Assembly: GCA_964019415.1 (NCBI GenBank)
Contig: OZ025869.1
Coordinates: 5,342,882 to 5,406,881 of the forward strand
Length of the DNA: 64,000 nt
Direction: 5' to 3'
Source of the DNA: Ianthella basta
Taxonomy: Eukaryota; Porifera; Demospongiae; Verongiida; Ianthellidae
Shown here: positions 12,689 through 23,124 of the stretch, piece after piece
Numbering within the stretch: position 1 is the first letter of the stretch
How the letters are laid out: every line of letters begins with the position of its first letter
Made by a program: the position numbers and the translations under genes
The notes under the pieces: model-generated
Told to the model about the DNA's origin: nothing
Seen by the model: only the letters and a program-made list of their open reading frames with translations
The model's database searches: none

Positions 12689-13128
12689 TGAAAGGGCAAT
12701 CACTGGATATTACGCCTGACCTACCAACTATACACCAGTATTGGTGTGTCAGTTGGCAGGGGGGCACGAAGCCCTATTGGTTGGCAACCAGTGATCAACC
12801 AGCGAGTGCAAAAGCAATTCCCCCTTTGACAACGCCTCAGTCGTGATGAGTGTAGCCTCCCGTGTTTGTTTCTGTTGAAACCACAAGTGTTTAACTTGTG
12901 GTGGATACAGAAGCAGCCAGTCATCCAACCATCAACCATCAGTATGCCACGCTGATGAGCCCCAATTAGGGCAAAACAGCTGTCTGTGGCTATTCCATCT
13001 TTGTTGGATGACTGGGGGAGGCGATCACTGGTTGCCACCCAATAGAGCTTTGTGCCCCCCTGCCAACTGACACACCAATACTGGTGTAGTTGGTAGGTCA
13101 GGCATAATATCCAGTGATTACCCTTTCA
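12689..13128. mobile_element. Non-autonomous element with long inverted repeats
   Basis: About 440 bases with terminal inverted repeats of roughly 110 bases. The left end reads TGAAAGGGCAATCACTGGAT and the right end is its near-perfect reverse complement ending CCAGTGATTACCCTTTCA. No transposase frame lies between the arms. A 13-base direct repeat AGGCATGAGGACA is present at 12,632 and 13,131 but is not adjacent on the left side, so the target duplication is uncertain. Superfamily unknown. Confidence 0.85.
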
Positions 13129-13129
13129 A

Positions 13130-14035
13130 TCAGGCATGAGGACATTTGGTCATTTCAGGTATAGACAATTCCATTTCCTTGATCCTCGTGTGTGTCTAAA
13201 CCGTGCCCTTTATAACAGGTTTGAGAAGATGATGTAAAGTGTACACTTTATGCTTGGCAACAGTGTATGAAGCACAATAGTCGGCCCAAAATTGTGAGTG
13301 AAAACGAGACGATTCTGAATTGGCTATGTGTGCACAGCAACGTGATGATGTTTGCTCTGAGCTGAAGAATCCAGTGGTTGTAGCCTTATCTCAGTGATGC
13401 CAGTTGCTGTAAGTGAACTCTTGCGGAGGTATGGAAAGTTTCTGCGACACACTGACAATTGGTAGCTCAGCTGGACCACAGCCATCCCAAACTCTCATAG
13501 CCACTCTCATCTTCTGCACAGAACACTCCAAAAGTGATGGGTGTGGAATTTCTGGGGTTGTGAGATGGCTTGTCACAGGGCACGATACGGGCATTGCATA
13601 GCTTGTTCACATTTCAACCAATTTCTTAACTCCATACACGTTGCCAAGTGCACTGAGGATACGTTTACGCCATCATCTCAAACCGGTTATTACCGGCATT
13701 TGACATTAAGGGCATTGTTTAGACTCACACATGTGTCAAATGAATGGACTGCTGATTTGACCTCACTTTTCAATACATAAAATGGTAAAAAGCGCCTCCA
13801 GGTGTGATGGCATTACATTCCACACATACTTTAGCTTGTGTTCAAATAAATCTATTATTAGAGGCTCCTTGTGAAATTCTCTGCTTATTGCTTGAAGGAG
13901 TAACAGCTCTATTAGCTACACTCCCGACTATGAGACATTGGGTCAATTCTTTCATCCAGTTTCATTTGGGGCTGCCAAAGGCACCCCCCTATTGTTTTCA
14001 TTTCCATATTTTGTCATATGGCTTCATGTTACGGA
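13130..14035. other. TRP intron stretch with no gene recognised
   Basis: Open frames up to 88 codons on both strands overlap each other and show no known domain. A copy of the short dispersed TATTGTTTTCAT motif lies at about 13,993. Nothing else could be supported. Confidence 0.4.
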
Positions 14036-14038
14036 TAA

Positions 14039-15228
14039 TATCAGACAGCACGGCAGTGCCGTCTATGTAGGGATGGCAGTGGTTGTTTGTATGCTGCAAT
14101 ACAAACGAAAAGTCGCACTACTCCTGAACAGGACCAAAACCCGGCAAACGAAGCTTACCATGACTAAGCGGGGATTGAACAGTGCACATAACTAACCTTA
14201 CTTCCCAGCGAAGGTGCGCCTACATGTAGAGAGCACCCTCGACATCACCCACGTTTTGTCTTCTTATTCTTCTTATTCTTATTATCTATGTAGGGATGGC
14301 AGTGGTTGTTTGTATGCTGTAATACAAACGATAAGTCGCGCTACTCCTGAATAAGGCCAAAAACCGGCAAACGAAGCTTACCGTGACGAAGCGGGGACTA
14401 AATAGTGCACATAACTATCCTTACTTCCCAGCAAAGGTGCGCCTGCACGTAGATAGCACCCTTGACATTTCTCATGTTTCGTCTTCTTCTTCTTCTTCTT
14501 TGACAGCTGTAGCACACGAACCAGAAGGACCAGGAACATATTTCTCACACCATATTGCACCATTTTGGCTGGCTGCATTTCTTTGTAGGTTAGAAAGTGG
14601 TGTGAGTTAGTGCGGAAGACAGCGCTTGCCACGACTCCTGCTGTGTTGCTTGGCCAAGCGGGACGGGCGCCATTTTCAAATTACGTAATTGAACCGGATG
14701 AAACCGGAGTGACTGGTGCCATTGTTAGCAGCTGCAGTAGTTAGCTTGTGTGCCGTTTGAAGGACTTTTGCAGTCGTGCGTGCATTTCCCAGCCACAGTT
14801 GGCTTCTGGTCACTGTTTCTCGCTGGGTTAGCACAGAACCTAGGTGCTAGCCCACACCTTGAGCTTCAGGATTACAGAAATGAGGTATAATGCCTGCACC
14901 AATGCCTTATGGTTGAGACTAAGTGTGTTGCTTCAGCTTAGCTGTCCACTATAAAAAGTACAGAAACTAGAAATAATAAACATTTTCTACAAAAATTGTA
15001 AGGATGTAGGGATTGCATAAAAAGGACAGAAACAAGTAAAGGCTGTTACACAGTGGAGCATTAACCATCGTCCCTACATTCAAGGGTGTAGGACTATACG
15101 GTGCGACATTCTTGCATGTAGGGACCACGGTTAATGCTCCACTGTGTAACAGCTTTTACTTGTTTCTGTCCTTTTTATGCCATCCCTACATCCTTACAAT
15201 TTTTGTAAAAATTTTTTATTATTTCTAG
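14039..15228. mobile_element. Composite element 1: hairpin, tandem units, 450-bp block, palindrome
   Basis: Four parts follow each other. First is a small hairpin end (AGACAGCACGGCAGTGCCGTCT, 14,043-14,064). Second are two tandem units of about 220 bases (14,063-14,285 and 14,286-14,501), each ending in a TTC-rich microsatellite. Third is a block of about 465 bases (14,502-14,966), and last a 262-base palindrome (14,967-15,228) that begins and ends with CTAG. The whole arrangement recurs inverted at 25,033-26,010 with only one tandem unit, so it moved or duplicated as one entity. No long frame is seen. The element begins TC after an A and ends CTAG before a T, which agrees with the Helitron insertion rule, but no Helitron protein is present and the class is open. 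Confidence 0.7.
14967..15228. mobile_element. Palindromic element P, copy A (262 bp)
   Basis: Each arm is about 125 bases and starts CTAGAAATAATAAA. The arms include GTAAGGATGTAGGGAT and GGACAGAAACAAGTAAAGG, and pair almost perfectly around a centre at about 15,095. Two further copies occur at 15,815-16,076 and 25,033-25,287. As RNA or single-stranded DNA it would form one long hairpin. No coding capacity. Confidence 0.9.
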
Positions 15229-15249
15229 TTCTTCTTATTCTTCTTCTCT

Positions 15250-15664
15250 GACAGCCGTAGCGCACAAACCAGAGGACCAGGAGGATACTTCTTGCACCAT
15301 ATTGCATCAATTTTGGTTGGCTGCATTCCTTTGTAGGTTAGAAGGCAGCGCGAGTTAGTGCAGAAGACGGCACTTGCCACGACTCCTGCCGTGTTGCTTG
15401 GCCAAGCGGGACGGATGCCATTTTAAAATTACATAATTAAACCAGATGAAACCGGAGTGACTGGTGCCATTGTTAGCAGCTGCAGCAGTTAGCTTGCACG
15501 CCGTTTGAAGGACTTTCGCGGTCGTGCGTGCATTTCCAAGCCACGGTTGGCTTCCGGTCGCCGTTCCTTGCTGGGTTAACGCGGAACCTAGGTGCTAGCC
15601 CACACCTTGAGCTCTAGGATTACAGAAATGAGGTATACTGCCTGCACCAATGCCTTATGGTTGC
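15250..15664. repeat. Direct copy of the 14,502 block
   Basis: This block repeats 14,502-14,930 in the same orientation with roughly ten percent difference. Shared phrases are CACGACTCCTGC, TTGCTTGGCCAAGCGGGACGG and CACACCTTGAGCT. Together with the palindrome between them the blocks form an alternating block-palindrome-block-palindrome series. An inverted copy is at 25,290-25,753. Confidence 0.85.
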
Positions 15665-16235
15665 ATATATCCATGAGCCAATCAACTAATGTTGTATATA
15701 TCAGCGAACAATTGTCTAATCTCGCATATATGCAGAATATACCCTGGTGTTAACTAGCCCATTGTCATGGCAACGGGGTATAAATATATACACAGTGCGA
15801 GTTATACAAATATACTAGAAATAATAAAAATTTTCTACAAAAATTGTAAGGATGTAGGGATGGCATAAAAAGGACAGAAACAAGTAAAGGCTGTTATACA
15901 GTGGAGCATTAACCATCATCCCTACATCCAAGGATGTAGGACTATAAGGTGCGACATTCTTGCATGTAGGGACCATGGTTAATGCTCCACTGTGTAACAG
16001 CCTTTACTTGTTTCTGTCCTTTTTATGCCATCCCTACATCCTTACAATTTTTGTAGAAAATTTTTATTATTTCTAGTATATTTGTATAACTTGCACTGTG
16101 TATATATTTATACCCCGTTGCCATGACAATGGGCTAGTTAACACCAGGGTATATTCTGCATATATGCGAGATTAGACAATTGTTCGCTGATATATGCAAC
16201 ATTAGTTGATTGGCTCATGGATATATGCAAGATTA
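15664..16235. mobile_element. Giant palindrome around element P copy B (about 570 bp)
   Basis: Element P copy B (15,815-16,076) sits in the middle. The flanking 150 bases on each side, with CATATATCCATGAGCCAATC on the left and their complement on the right, are also inverted copies of each other, including the GTTGCCATGACAATGGG segment. Each arm is therefore about 285 bases. The outer 150-base piece is related to 6,360-6,470 and to repeat B at 16,140. The structure suggests two head-to-head copies of one unit joined through the hairpin. Confidence 0.85.
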
Positions 16236-16750
16236 GTTGATTAGATTAGTTAGACACCTTTGTGCTGCTTAGGCAATACACAAAAACAAGCTTTTCTACG
16301 CCAGGCTAGTAATAGAAATTGAGCCATGCACACACAGTGGTGAGCATGCCAGGATCAAAGAAAACACCAGCTATACTGTGACAGGAGGAGCATGCAGCTC
16401 AGCTCGCTATAGAAGCAGCAGCGTGTTGTCACAGAATGAAACGACGCCTGGCTTGAGCACGACAAATCCGGAGCCATAACCGTCGGACATGGCTTTGATA
16501 GGCCTAAGTAGCTGTTACAGCAGCTAGCTAGCAGTGATCCCAGATGTTGGCTCGCCTGAAAGTGTCTCCAGTATGCATGCATTCAGTGCAAATGCAGCCT
16601 ACTGCGGTCAAAAGTTCTGGGAAGGCTCCTGCCACATGAATAAAGCATGTTCTTCATCAGAATCAGTAACAAAATTGGTTGTTCTCCTACTCTGCCAGTC
16701 TCCCAATGCTCCGAAAGTTTGGGTTCCTGCCTGATTGCCATGACATGACC
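16140..16750. repeat. Dispersed repeat B, second copy
   Basis: Inverted counterpart of 5,800-6,470. It continues on the right straight into the restriction-like endonuclease fragment, so repeat B may be another part of that same retroelement, but the frames are too damaged to tell. Confidence 0.6.
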
Positions 16751-16789
16751 TCTGCATTCACTGCGGCTTTGAAGTGACGCCTCAAACTT

Positions 16790-17280
16790 GAACCCTTACC
16801 TGTCCGTGAAAAACAACATGCGAAGATTCTCTGGAAGGTCCCCATCCCCACAGACAGAGACATTGTGGCCCATCATCCAGACATCTTTCTCCGGGACAAG
16901 GAAACAGGCGGCTGTATCTCATTGAGATGGCAGTTGCTTGGGACTCTATCCTGGCAGAGAGAAGAGCCAAGAAGCTGTCCAAGTATGATGATCTACGCGC
17001 TGACCTGAGGAGACATTACCCTGGTTATTGACTGGGCATAGTGCTGATTGTAATTGGGGGACTGGGTCGCACACCAATTGGTGAGCGACTTAAGCCACCT
17101 CCCCACCGCAGAGAAGACTGAGTCACAGATCAAAGGGATGCATAGCTCTGTGCTGTGTTCTACTGTGCAGATCCCGATTGATCACCTTTCAGTGTCTGAG
17201 CTGACAGAGCCTGAGCCCATTCTGGATCTGTCATTGGTCACCGACATGCGAGGACCGCCCCCCCCCTGAGCTTAGGTGAC
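16790..17280 (+). pseudogene. Restriction-like endonuclease domain of a non-LTR-type retroelement, decayed
   Basis: In shifting plus frames the stretch reads KILWKVPIPTDRDI, HHPDIFLRDKETGG, then YLIEMAVAWDSILAE and KKLSKYDDLRADL, then LIVIGGLG. This is the order seen in the C-terminal nuclease found behind reverse transcriptases in many marine-invertebrate retroelements: PD, then the D-K pair, then the (I/V)D-A-(I/V)P-like strand, a helix with KLSKY, and a VVIGALG-like end. It would cut the target for reverse transcription. A frameshift near 16,915 and stops near 17,028 and later kill it; no reverse transcriptase remains attached. Confidence 0.7.
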
Positions 17281-17785
17281 TAGGGCTGAACCCCTGAATC
17301 ACCTATTATGAAGGGCTTGAAAGACAGTCGCAATGAGGAGATGGGGGGTCGACGAAAATCCAGGAGTAAGCCTGGATCAATCAAATCCCAGGCCAATGGA
17401 CCTAAAGATGGTGATGCTGGAATGAAAGGAAGTTAAATCTTTATTATTTTTAACCCCTTTATTTTTGTTTTCTTCAAAAATTTCCAGCTTCCATGTCATT
17501 TGTCTTGGGTCCAAGAAAGGAAGTTAATTCATATGCCTACAGCCTTAGGCGCTCGTGTATGCACAGTGCACGTAAGCAAACTGCCATTGTCATTAGAGAA
17601 CACTAGCCACTGTTGTAATTGGAGTTCCTGTATGCTGCTTGTATTTTAGATACTCTCCGTGCATGTGTCATTTCTGTAAGCAATTGCATCTGTGTGTGTG
17701 CTTGAGTACATGAGTTCTCTCTCTCTCTATTGGTTGGTGTGTAGCAATAACATGAGGAGGTGATTGATGAATTACATACATTCAG

Positions 17786-17789
17786 TTAA

Positions 17790-17821
<32 letters not shown>

Positions 17822-17850
17822 ATGCGTGCGTGTGTGCGTGCGTGTGTGTG
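17786..17850. repeat. (TG)n microsatellite
   Basis: Uninterrupted TG dinucleotides for about 30 bases, followed by imperfect GTGCG and TG repeats. It belongs to dispersed repeat D. Confidence 0.95.
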
Positions 17851-18090
17851 TAGGAGTGTTTACATATGTGCATATATGTCTGTGTGCTGTTCAGTTGTAT
17901 GTGTGTGTCTCATGTATTTATTGGATGGTAGTTGGTAGTTGATCAATTTATGGTCATATGTGTCTATATAGTGTGTGACAGTGTGTTCCTTATTCATGCA
18001 GAATATCGATATTGAATACAGGGCAGTGACAGAAGGGAGCAAGTATGTTGAGTTGGGACAGCAGCCCCACGAGTATTTTAACTCAAAACA
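17800..18090. repeat. Dispersed repeat D, copy 2
   Basis: Counterpart of 12,260-12,540. A CATGCAG acceptor-like sequence at about 18,000 precedes the frame NIDIEYRAVTEGSKYVE, which is partly kept in copy 1. Confidence 0.7.
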
Positions 18091-18391
18091 TTTGTTCTTA
18101 TATACAGCAAGAGACAACATTTTTGTGCTGAAATGGAATCCACTTGCTTTCCTTTTGCATGTGAGCTTGCTTTCTTTGAATCCTATCAGTAGCTAAACCA
18201 AAATTTAGTGCCAACAAGTATTTTAGTTAGCTAACTGTGAGCGGAATTGAGAAAATGAGCCACTGTGCAAAATATGTTAACAAAGACTATGGGACAAAAC
18301 AGTTGTAGAGGTGGTTCAGTGAAATACTGATTTTGGCATTGTTGTCTCATAGTTTGTATACTGACACTGCACAGTACACATCACAACTTAC

Positions 18392-18565
18392 TTAAAGAGA
18401 GCAAGGTATTCAAAGATCTTCAATCCAAAGAGAAGGTATGCTAAAGCAGCCACAATCCACTGACCAGGGTGATTCAACACTCGAAAGGGTATGATGAGAA
18501 GGGTAAAAAGGATGTACAACCATTCAACATAGTTCATCTTGCCTCCAAAATAGGAAGCGCCACTC
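18392..18565 (-). CDS. TRP exon: S3 and S4 helices
   Basis: A 174-base exon between a GTTTAG acceptor at 18,566 and a GTAAGT donor at 18,391. It begins with one base and ends with two, in register with its neighbours. The peptide contains SYFGGKMNYVEWLYILFTLL followed by a polar turn (HPGQW) and IVAALAYLLFGLKIFEYLALF, two hydrophobic helices assigned as S3 and S4 by position. As in most TRP channels, S4 carries no regular arginine ladder. Confidence 0.9.
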
Positions 18566-18652
18566 CTAAACAGTGAAAAGAATTAGGTTGCACAATCTGC
18601 AAGTGTGGTAATAACTTTCGAAATTAACTAAGATTTAAAAATTATCCAGTGT

Positions 18653-18742
18653 AGATGACAATGCAGGATCACTGGATTCATGCCAACCAGTCTGCTACAT
18701 CAGGCTGGTTGGCATAAATCCAGTGATCCTGCTTTGTCATCT
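18653..18742. mobile_element. 90-bp miniature inverted-repeat element inside a short TRP intron
   Basis: The arms AGATGACAATGCAGGATCAC and its complement enclose a 14-base loop (TCTGCTACATCAGG). Each arm is about 38 bases with few mismatches. It sits between the S2 and S3 exons in an intron of only 269 bases, of which it makes up one third. The transcript would form a hairpin there. Confidence 0.85.
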
Positions 18743-18834
18743 AACTTACCACTGCAAAAGTCAGCCATTTACATTGTCCAGTGTGATAACAATTTTGATT
18801 ATAATTAACCAAGATTGTGTATACTGCTACTTAC

Positions 18835-19029
18835 CTGAACATTTCCACAACTTCATCCACCATCTTACCCAGTGTCATGAGCAAGACAAGTACCTCGCAG
18901 ACCCCTCTGAAATAGTCAATGGGTTCCGAATATTGGTTGAGCTGGTCATCTGTTAGCTCAGGACGAGCAGCAATGGCAAGGGCAAAGGTCAAAAGAACCA
19001 CCTTGAATAGGTAGACCAGGAGCCGTGAC
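18835..19029 (-). CDS. TRP exon: S1 and S2 helices
   Basis: A 195-base exon between a CCACACAG acceptor at 19,030 and a GTAAGT donor at 18,834. It encodes LLVYLFKVVLLTFALAIAA (S1), a charged loop (ARPELTDDQLNQYSEPIDYF), then VCEVLVLLMTLGKMVDEVVE (S2). It starts with one base and ends with two; the end fits the S3-S4 exon exactly. The start requires a preceding exon ending in phase 2, which the strong donor of the 29,436-29,624 exon does not supply. Confidence 0.88.
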
Positions 19030-19349
19030 CTGTGTGGTTTACAAATACCATACAGTCACAAAATGTCTTGCTTCATGAGCATGAGATCAGAAATCTGACA
19101 ACATAATGTGCATTACTGTGGCATATATAGTGTGTCATAAACTGTGTGACCCACAAGTTATTCTTACCATGCAATAGGGGGACTGAATCAGGCAGAAAAA
19201 GGTTTCAAGTTGGAGGTCTTCCTAGCTACCCCTACATCTTGACCAGATGCTCTGCTCTTTCCCAGCACGAAAGTATACATCAGTGTAAGCACTTGTCACT
19301 TACAGCAATGCAGCTCAACATTCAGTGTCACTGAAAGTCACAGGTTGAC

Positions 19350-19725
19350 TATGGCTGGCCTGCCTTCTGTGTTCTTCAAGGTGGCCATCCAGTACACAAG
19401 AAGCCCAGGTCCTATCTCTGTTGAGGTGTGCTTTAGCCAACTGGATGTGAACTGCCTCGGTTAAAAACAGTCCTTGCAATGTGTGGCCTCATCAGTTGTT
19501 GTGGTCTCTTCCCATTTGTTTAGGTGGTGGTTTTCCCATGCATGCTCTGCAGCTACTAACTTCTCCAGTGTACCTTCATGACATATGAATATCCTGATGA
19601 TCTTTCACTCTAATCGAACTCTCCTCACTGTTTTCCCAATGTAAGCCTTGCCACAGCTGCAGTAGACCTGCTACTCAACAATGGACTGCCCCTCCATTTG
19701 GAGGGTGTTGTTTACTTTAATAAGT
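19350..19725 (-). pseudogene. Penelope-like element GIY-YIG endonuclease fragment
   Basis: The minus strand reads QVYCSCGKAYIGKTVRRVR, then CHEGTLEKLVAAEHAWENHH and LNKWEETT, and after a frame change a C-terminal piece near GLLVYWMATLKN. CSCGKAYIGKT is the GIY-YIG core, and the AEHAWENHH(x)KWE phrase is typical of the C-terminal nuclease of Penelope-like retroelements. Stops after RLE and after KDCF show it is dead. The reverse transcriptase that normally precedes this domain is not present on the right. Confidence 0.85.
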
Positions 19726-19873
19726 TAGCATTTACTAAGATGGCATTCGTAGCAATTGAATGCTTCCAGTCAAAAGAGCGTATAAAAACGTTTTTGTGGG
19801 CAAAATCATGTTTATGCAGCCATGCATTCTCGTAGTCCTCAGATATTAGAATATACACTGTCACTCACATTAC

Positions 19874-20865
19874 ATGCTGTACTTTCAAATATATTACCTA
19901 AGAAACACATTCACTGCATGTGTGAAAATTGCAAAACTGGTAGGTAGCGTGCCTTTGGAAGTTGCACACAAAGTTGTACTGTCAGAAGACCAGGAAACGT
20001 CTCGCATTGGTAGAAATAGGCAGCGCAGTCCAAATGACTGGAAAACGAAGCATGTAAAACACCAGGGTGTAAGGAAGAACTCAATTTTGATCATAATTTG
20101 GAATCAGACGGAATGTTGTAAAAAGAAATGCTTACATAGTTTTAGCACATTACATTTGGACAAAGTGAGAAGTGAGTTCAAGGTCTTTTCCATGAGCAGC
20201 AAAATGTCTACATACACAGACTTTTACATCATTGTAAAAGAAAACAAGAAAACAAGTGGCCATGCAAGGAAGACAATTTTTTATACCAGTTCTGGTGGTA
20301 ACAGTCTTGGCAAACCACCAGCTGAGATTAGTCAATTCGGTTTTGAATACACAGTTTGGAGTGAGAATGGCAGTCCATGTGTGTCAAAAAGAATTCTGCT
20401 CTGTGCGTGGATTTGGGCCCAAGAGGTTGCAAGTGCTGCAATGAAATGTTCAAAGTGGCCATGGAGAGCTTGAAGCAGATAAAGAAGGCATGGATGTTAC
20501 CCAAAAGTTTTGTGAAGACTTAAAGACATTAATCAGGGAGCACATAAAATCATATCTGACTGGACACAGTCATTTTTTGAGAAAGGATAACTCAGAGCAT
20601 GTTTACCTTTCTTCTGAACTATCAATAACAAGACTGTATGATAAATTCTTAGAGAAGCATGACTCCAATTACTTACAGCTTGAAAATGATAGCTAACCAG
20701 CAATGCATAATGCAGCATGAACTGGGTGAAGAGCTGAGAAAGCCTCTAGTATCTGAACACATGTATCATGACATATTTGTAACTGAGTATAACATTCATT
20801 ACCCTCGCTCAGACAGTTGTAGTACTTGTGACTGCCTTACAGTCCATTGGCTGGGCAATAGATGA
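19874..20865 (+). pseudogene. Unclassified transposon-type gene, N-terminal two thirds, frameshifted
   Basis: Three overlapping frames together give a protein pattern I know from many uncharacterised metazoan transposon-like genes. It has a basic start (RNRQRSPNDWKTKHVK), a cysteine pair ECCKKKC (about 20,120), a VHVCQKEFCSVRGFG phrase (about 20,370-20,415), REHIKSYLTGHSHFLRKD (about 20,535), ELSITRLYDKF, then KPLVSEHMYHDIF and YPRSDSCSTCD (about 20,735-20,835). Frame changes fall near 20,365 and 20,690. They could be introns, but no good splice sites flank them, so decay is more likely. Biochemical role unknown. Confidence 0.65.
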
Positions 20866-20869
20866 GAGT

Positions 20870-21830
20870 AGTGAAGATAGCTGGCTAGCTAGTCAGGCAC
20901 ATATATTGCATTGCAAGGTTCAGAGCATTATATATGTATCTGGAAAGGTACACAATGTCTGTGCATGAATATGTATCTAGGAGCTGTAAAGGATACGAGA
21001 TATGAGTACCATATCATGTCATGTATGTGTGCATGAGTGAGGAGCTGGGTGCAGCTTCACACTGGAGAGGCTCCAAGGTGGTGAGTGTAAGCAGATGTGA
21101 AAGAGCAAGGTGGTAACAGCACATCCTCTCTCTGGGCAATTGCTTCACCAGCCAGTCTCTCCCACTGGAGTGCACTCTAGTGCTTTAGACTTGTTCTCTC
21201 TGCGCTGCTAATGGCAGCGAGCTGAGCCTCATCTCTCTCCCGAGGCCAAAATCATGGCTGTGGTTGTTAACTGGATGGCAGTTAGGCAATTTGCCTGCTT
21301 GTTGTGTGCTCAAACTGGAGTTGGGACTTGCAGTGAATATTCTTGACGTTTGAGTATGGTAGCCATTTTGTCACCAGCAACTGGAATTTCTGGCATCACG
21401 TATGACACATACATATATATATAAATGTATATACATACATACAGACAGCAGCAATGTACATCACGTAGATGTGGGGCTCGCTCAGGCTCATCCCAATAAG
21501 CCAACTTTACCAGGAAAGTGTAAAGTTCCAATGGCATCAAATTGCTGGCTGTACAGTATATAATGAAGTTTCATATAATGAGATTCTTATCATCATCAAA
21601 GCAAATACAATGTTAAAAAGCATATTCAATGAAATCAATACAATGAAATCATTATATTTAATGCTGCAAAGAAAAGGAACATAACAGTTATAATGATCCA
21701 TCTTTGAATGCATGCATGCATGACATGATGTGATGTATAAATATGTACATAGCTATATAGCACTATATCATGTCAAACACTGATACAGCATGCATGCATG
21801 CATGTCATTTGTTGTTAAATTTGTTCATCT
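20870..21830. other. TRP intron stretch with no gene recognised
   Basis: Contains an inverted copy of the short dispersed GAGCC..GAGCCCCAC motif (21,450-21,530) next to a TATA-rich microsatellite near 21,415-21,440, and CATGCATG runs near 21,710 and 21,795. No coding frame could be supported. Confidence 0.4.
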
Positions 21831-22270
21831 CGGCTTTCCATTGACATCATTGTCCACAATGGGCAAATCACTATAGAAGTATCAATACTCAAGGGGCAGG
21901 AACTTGTCAACTAACATTTTGACATCAGCTTTTGCTTTTTGATTGGAATAGGGGAGTGTGCATACAGAGGAAGTGCATCTATGACTACCATGTTCCTCCT
22001 CTTATAATAACAGGCATGTCTTGGTGGTTCTTTTACATTGTAGGTATAATGAACCCATACTTCATTAGAATGATCAATTAGCACCAATTTCCCATCCGTT
22101 TCAATCTCACCTTTCCCACAATTAAACCAAATAATATTCTGGAAATCAAGACTTTGGTTCTCTTCAACCATACTATGCTCGGTGTATATGCTTCTTAAGT
22201 GCTGCCGATAATTTCGAAAATGTCTATACCATTTCGACCACCTGCATGCAAGCGCCTGCATTACAGACAT
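21830..22270 (-). pseudogene. C-terminal part of the same kind of unclassified transposon-type gene
   Basis: The 119-codon minus frame contains WFNCGKGEIETDGK, VWVHYTYNVKEPPRHACYY and VIDALPLYAHSPIPIKKQK. After a frame change it continues DVKMLVDKFLPLEY, a stop, and YFYSDLP. In the metazoan family I compare with, a phrase like LPLY-x-x-x-PI-x-x-K followed by a Leu/Pro-rich end closes the protein. It lies opposite in strand to the 19,874-20,865 fragment, so the two are either separate copies or one gene split by an inversion. Confidence 0.5.
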
Positions 22271-22744
22271 GTCGATACCATTGTTGAGGTATGTATACAG
22301 TGTCTATCCTAGATGCACAGCGTTTGATGATGCCAAATGTTTGGTTAGTTGAGCCATATGCATGACCAGCAATCAGAAATTTGCGGTCAATCCTTGTGTA
22401 GACTTTTCACCTGATCAAGTCTTAAAAGTACCACATCATGTACTTATTCTTATTTTGACCTGGACAATTGTCTGCCCACCAAATGGACCATTTTGCACCA
22501 GTGCATTACAATGGAGTGCGGAAAAAGAATCTGTTCAGACAATATACTACATTGTTGCAGCCTCTCCTCGCCAGCAACTCATGCCACAGCAGAAATGCAG
22601 CAGTAAACTGGGTGGAAGCAGAGTGTATCCCGAACAGATAGGTTCACAGCAACCTCAAATAGAACTGCGCACCGACTGTTAGCTTTGGGATAGACATTCT
22701 GGAAATCAAACTGCCTCAAGAAGGAGGCCTTGAGAGCTACACAC

Positions 22745-23124
22745 TCATGTGGACTGGTTCACATATGAATTTAACATTTTAGTGAGCTCATTGAGGATGG
22801 CCTTTCCCACCTTCATGTAGAGGAATAGAAAGAGACTTTGCTTCCAGTGAACCACCTTGTCATATGCTGACTCGACAGCATGACAGAAGATGGTACCAGG
22901 TACCTCTCCCCACAGGAACGTTGCCACTAGCTGTGGTCTGATAGTAACTCGCGCTGAATCTGGGTGATGCGAATCTTCGGGTCTTCCCGAAGGCACATCT
23001 CATTATTTCTGCACATCAGAGAAGCCCATGGCACACAGTTGAAACATTTTCTCCCAACCTTATGCAAGAGCATGCTGTACAAGAGCACTTCATTTATATT
23101 TACAGCAGGGCATGTTGACGACAA
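22745..23124 (-). pseudogene. Retroelement N-terminal fragment with the AYDKVVHWK motif
   Basis: The frame at 22,745-22,996 contains LVATFLWGEVPGTIFCHAV and ESAYDKVVHWKQSLFLF, then GKAILNELTKMLNSYV. I associate this phrase with the region upstream of reverse transcriptase in a LINE-like family common in cnidarians and sponges. The preceding frame (22,927-23,124) is shifted. No reverse transcriptase follows on the left, so it is a fragment. The C-terminal module of what may be the same family is at 56,259-56,735. Confidence 0.5.
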
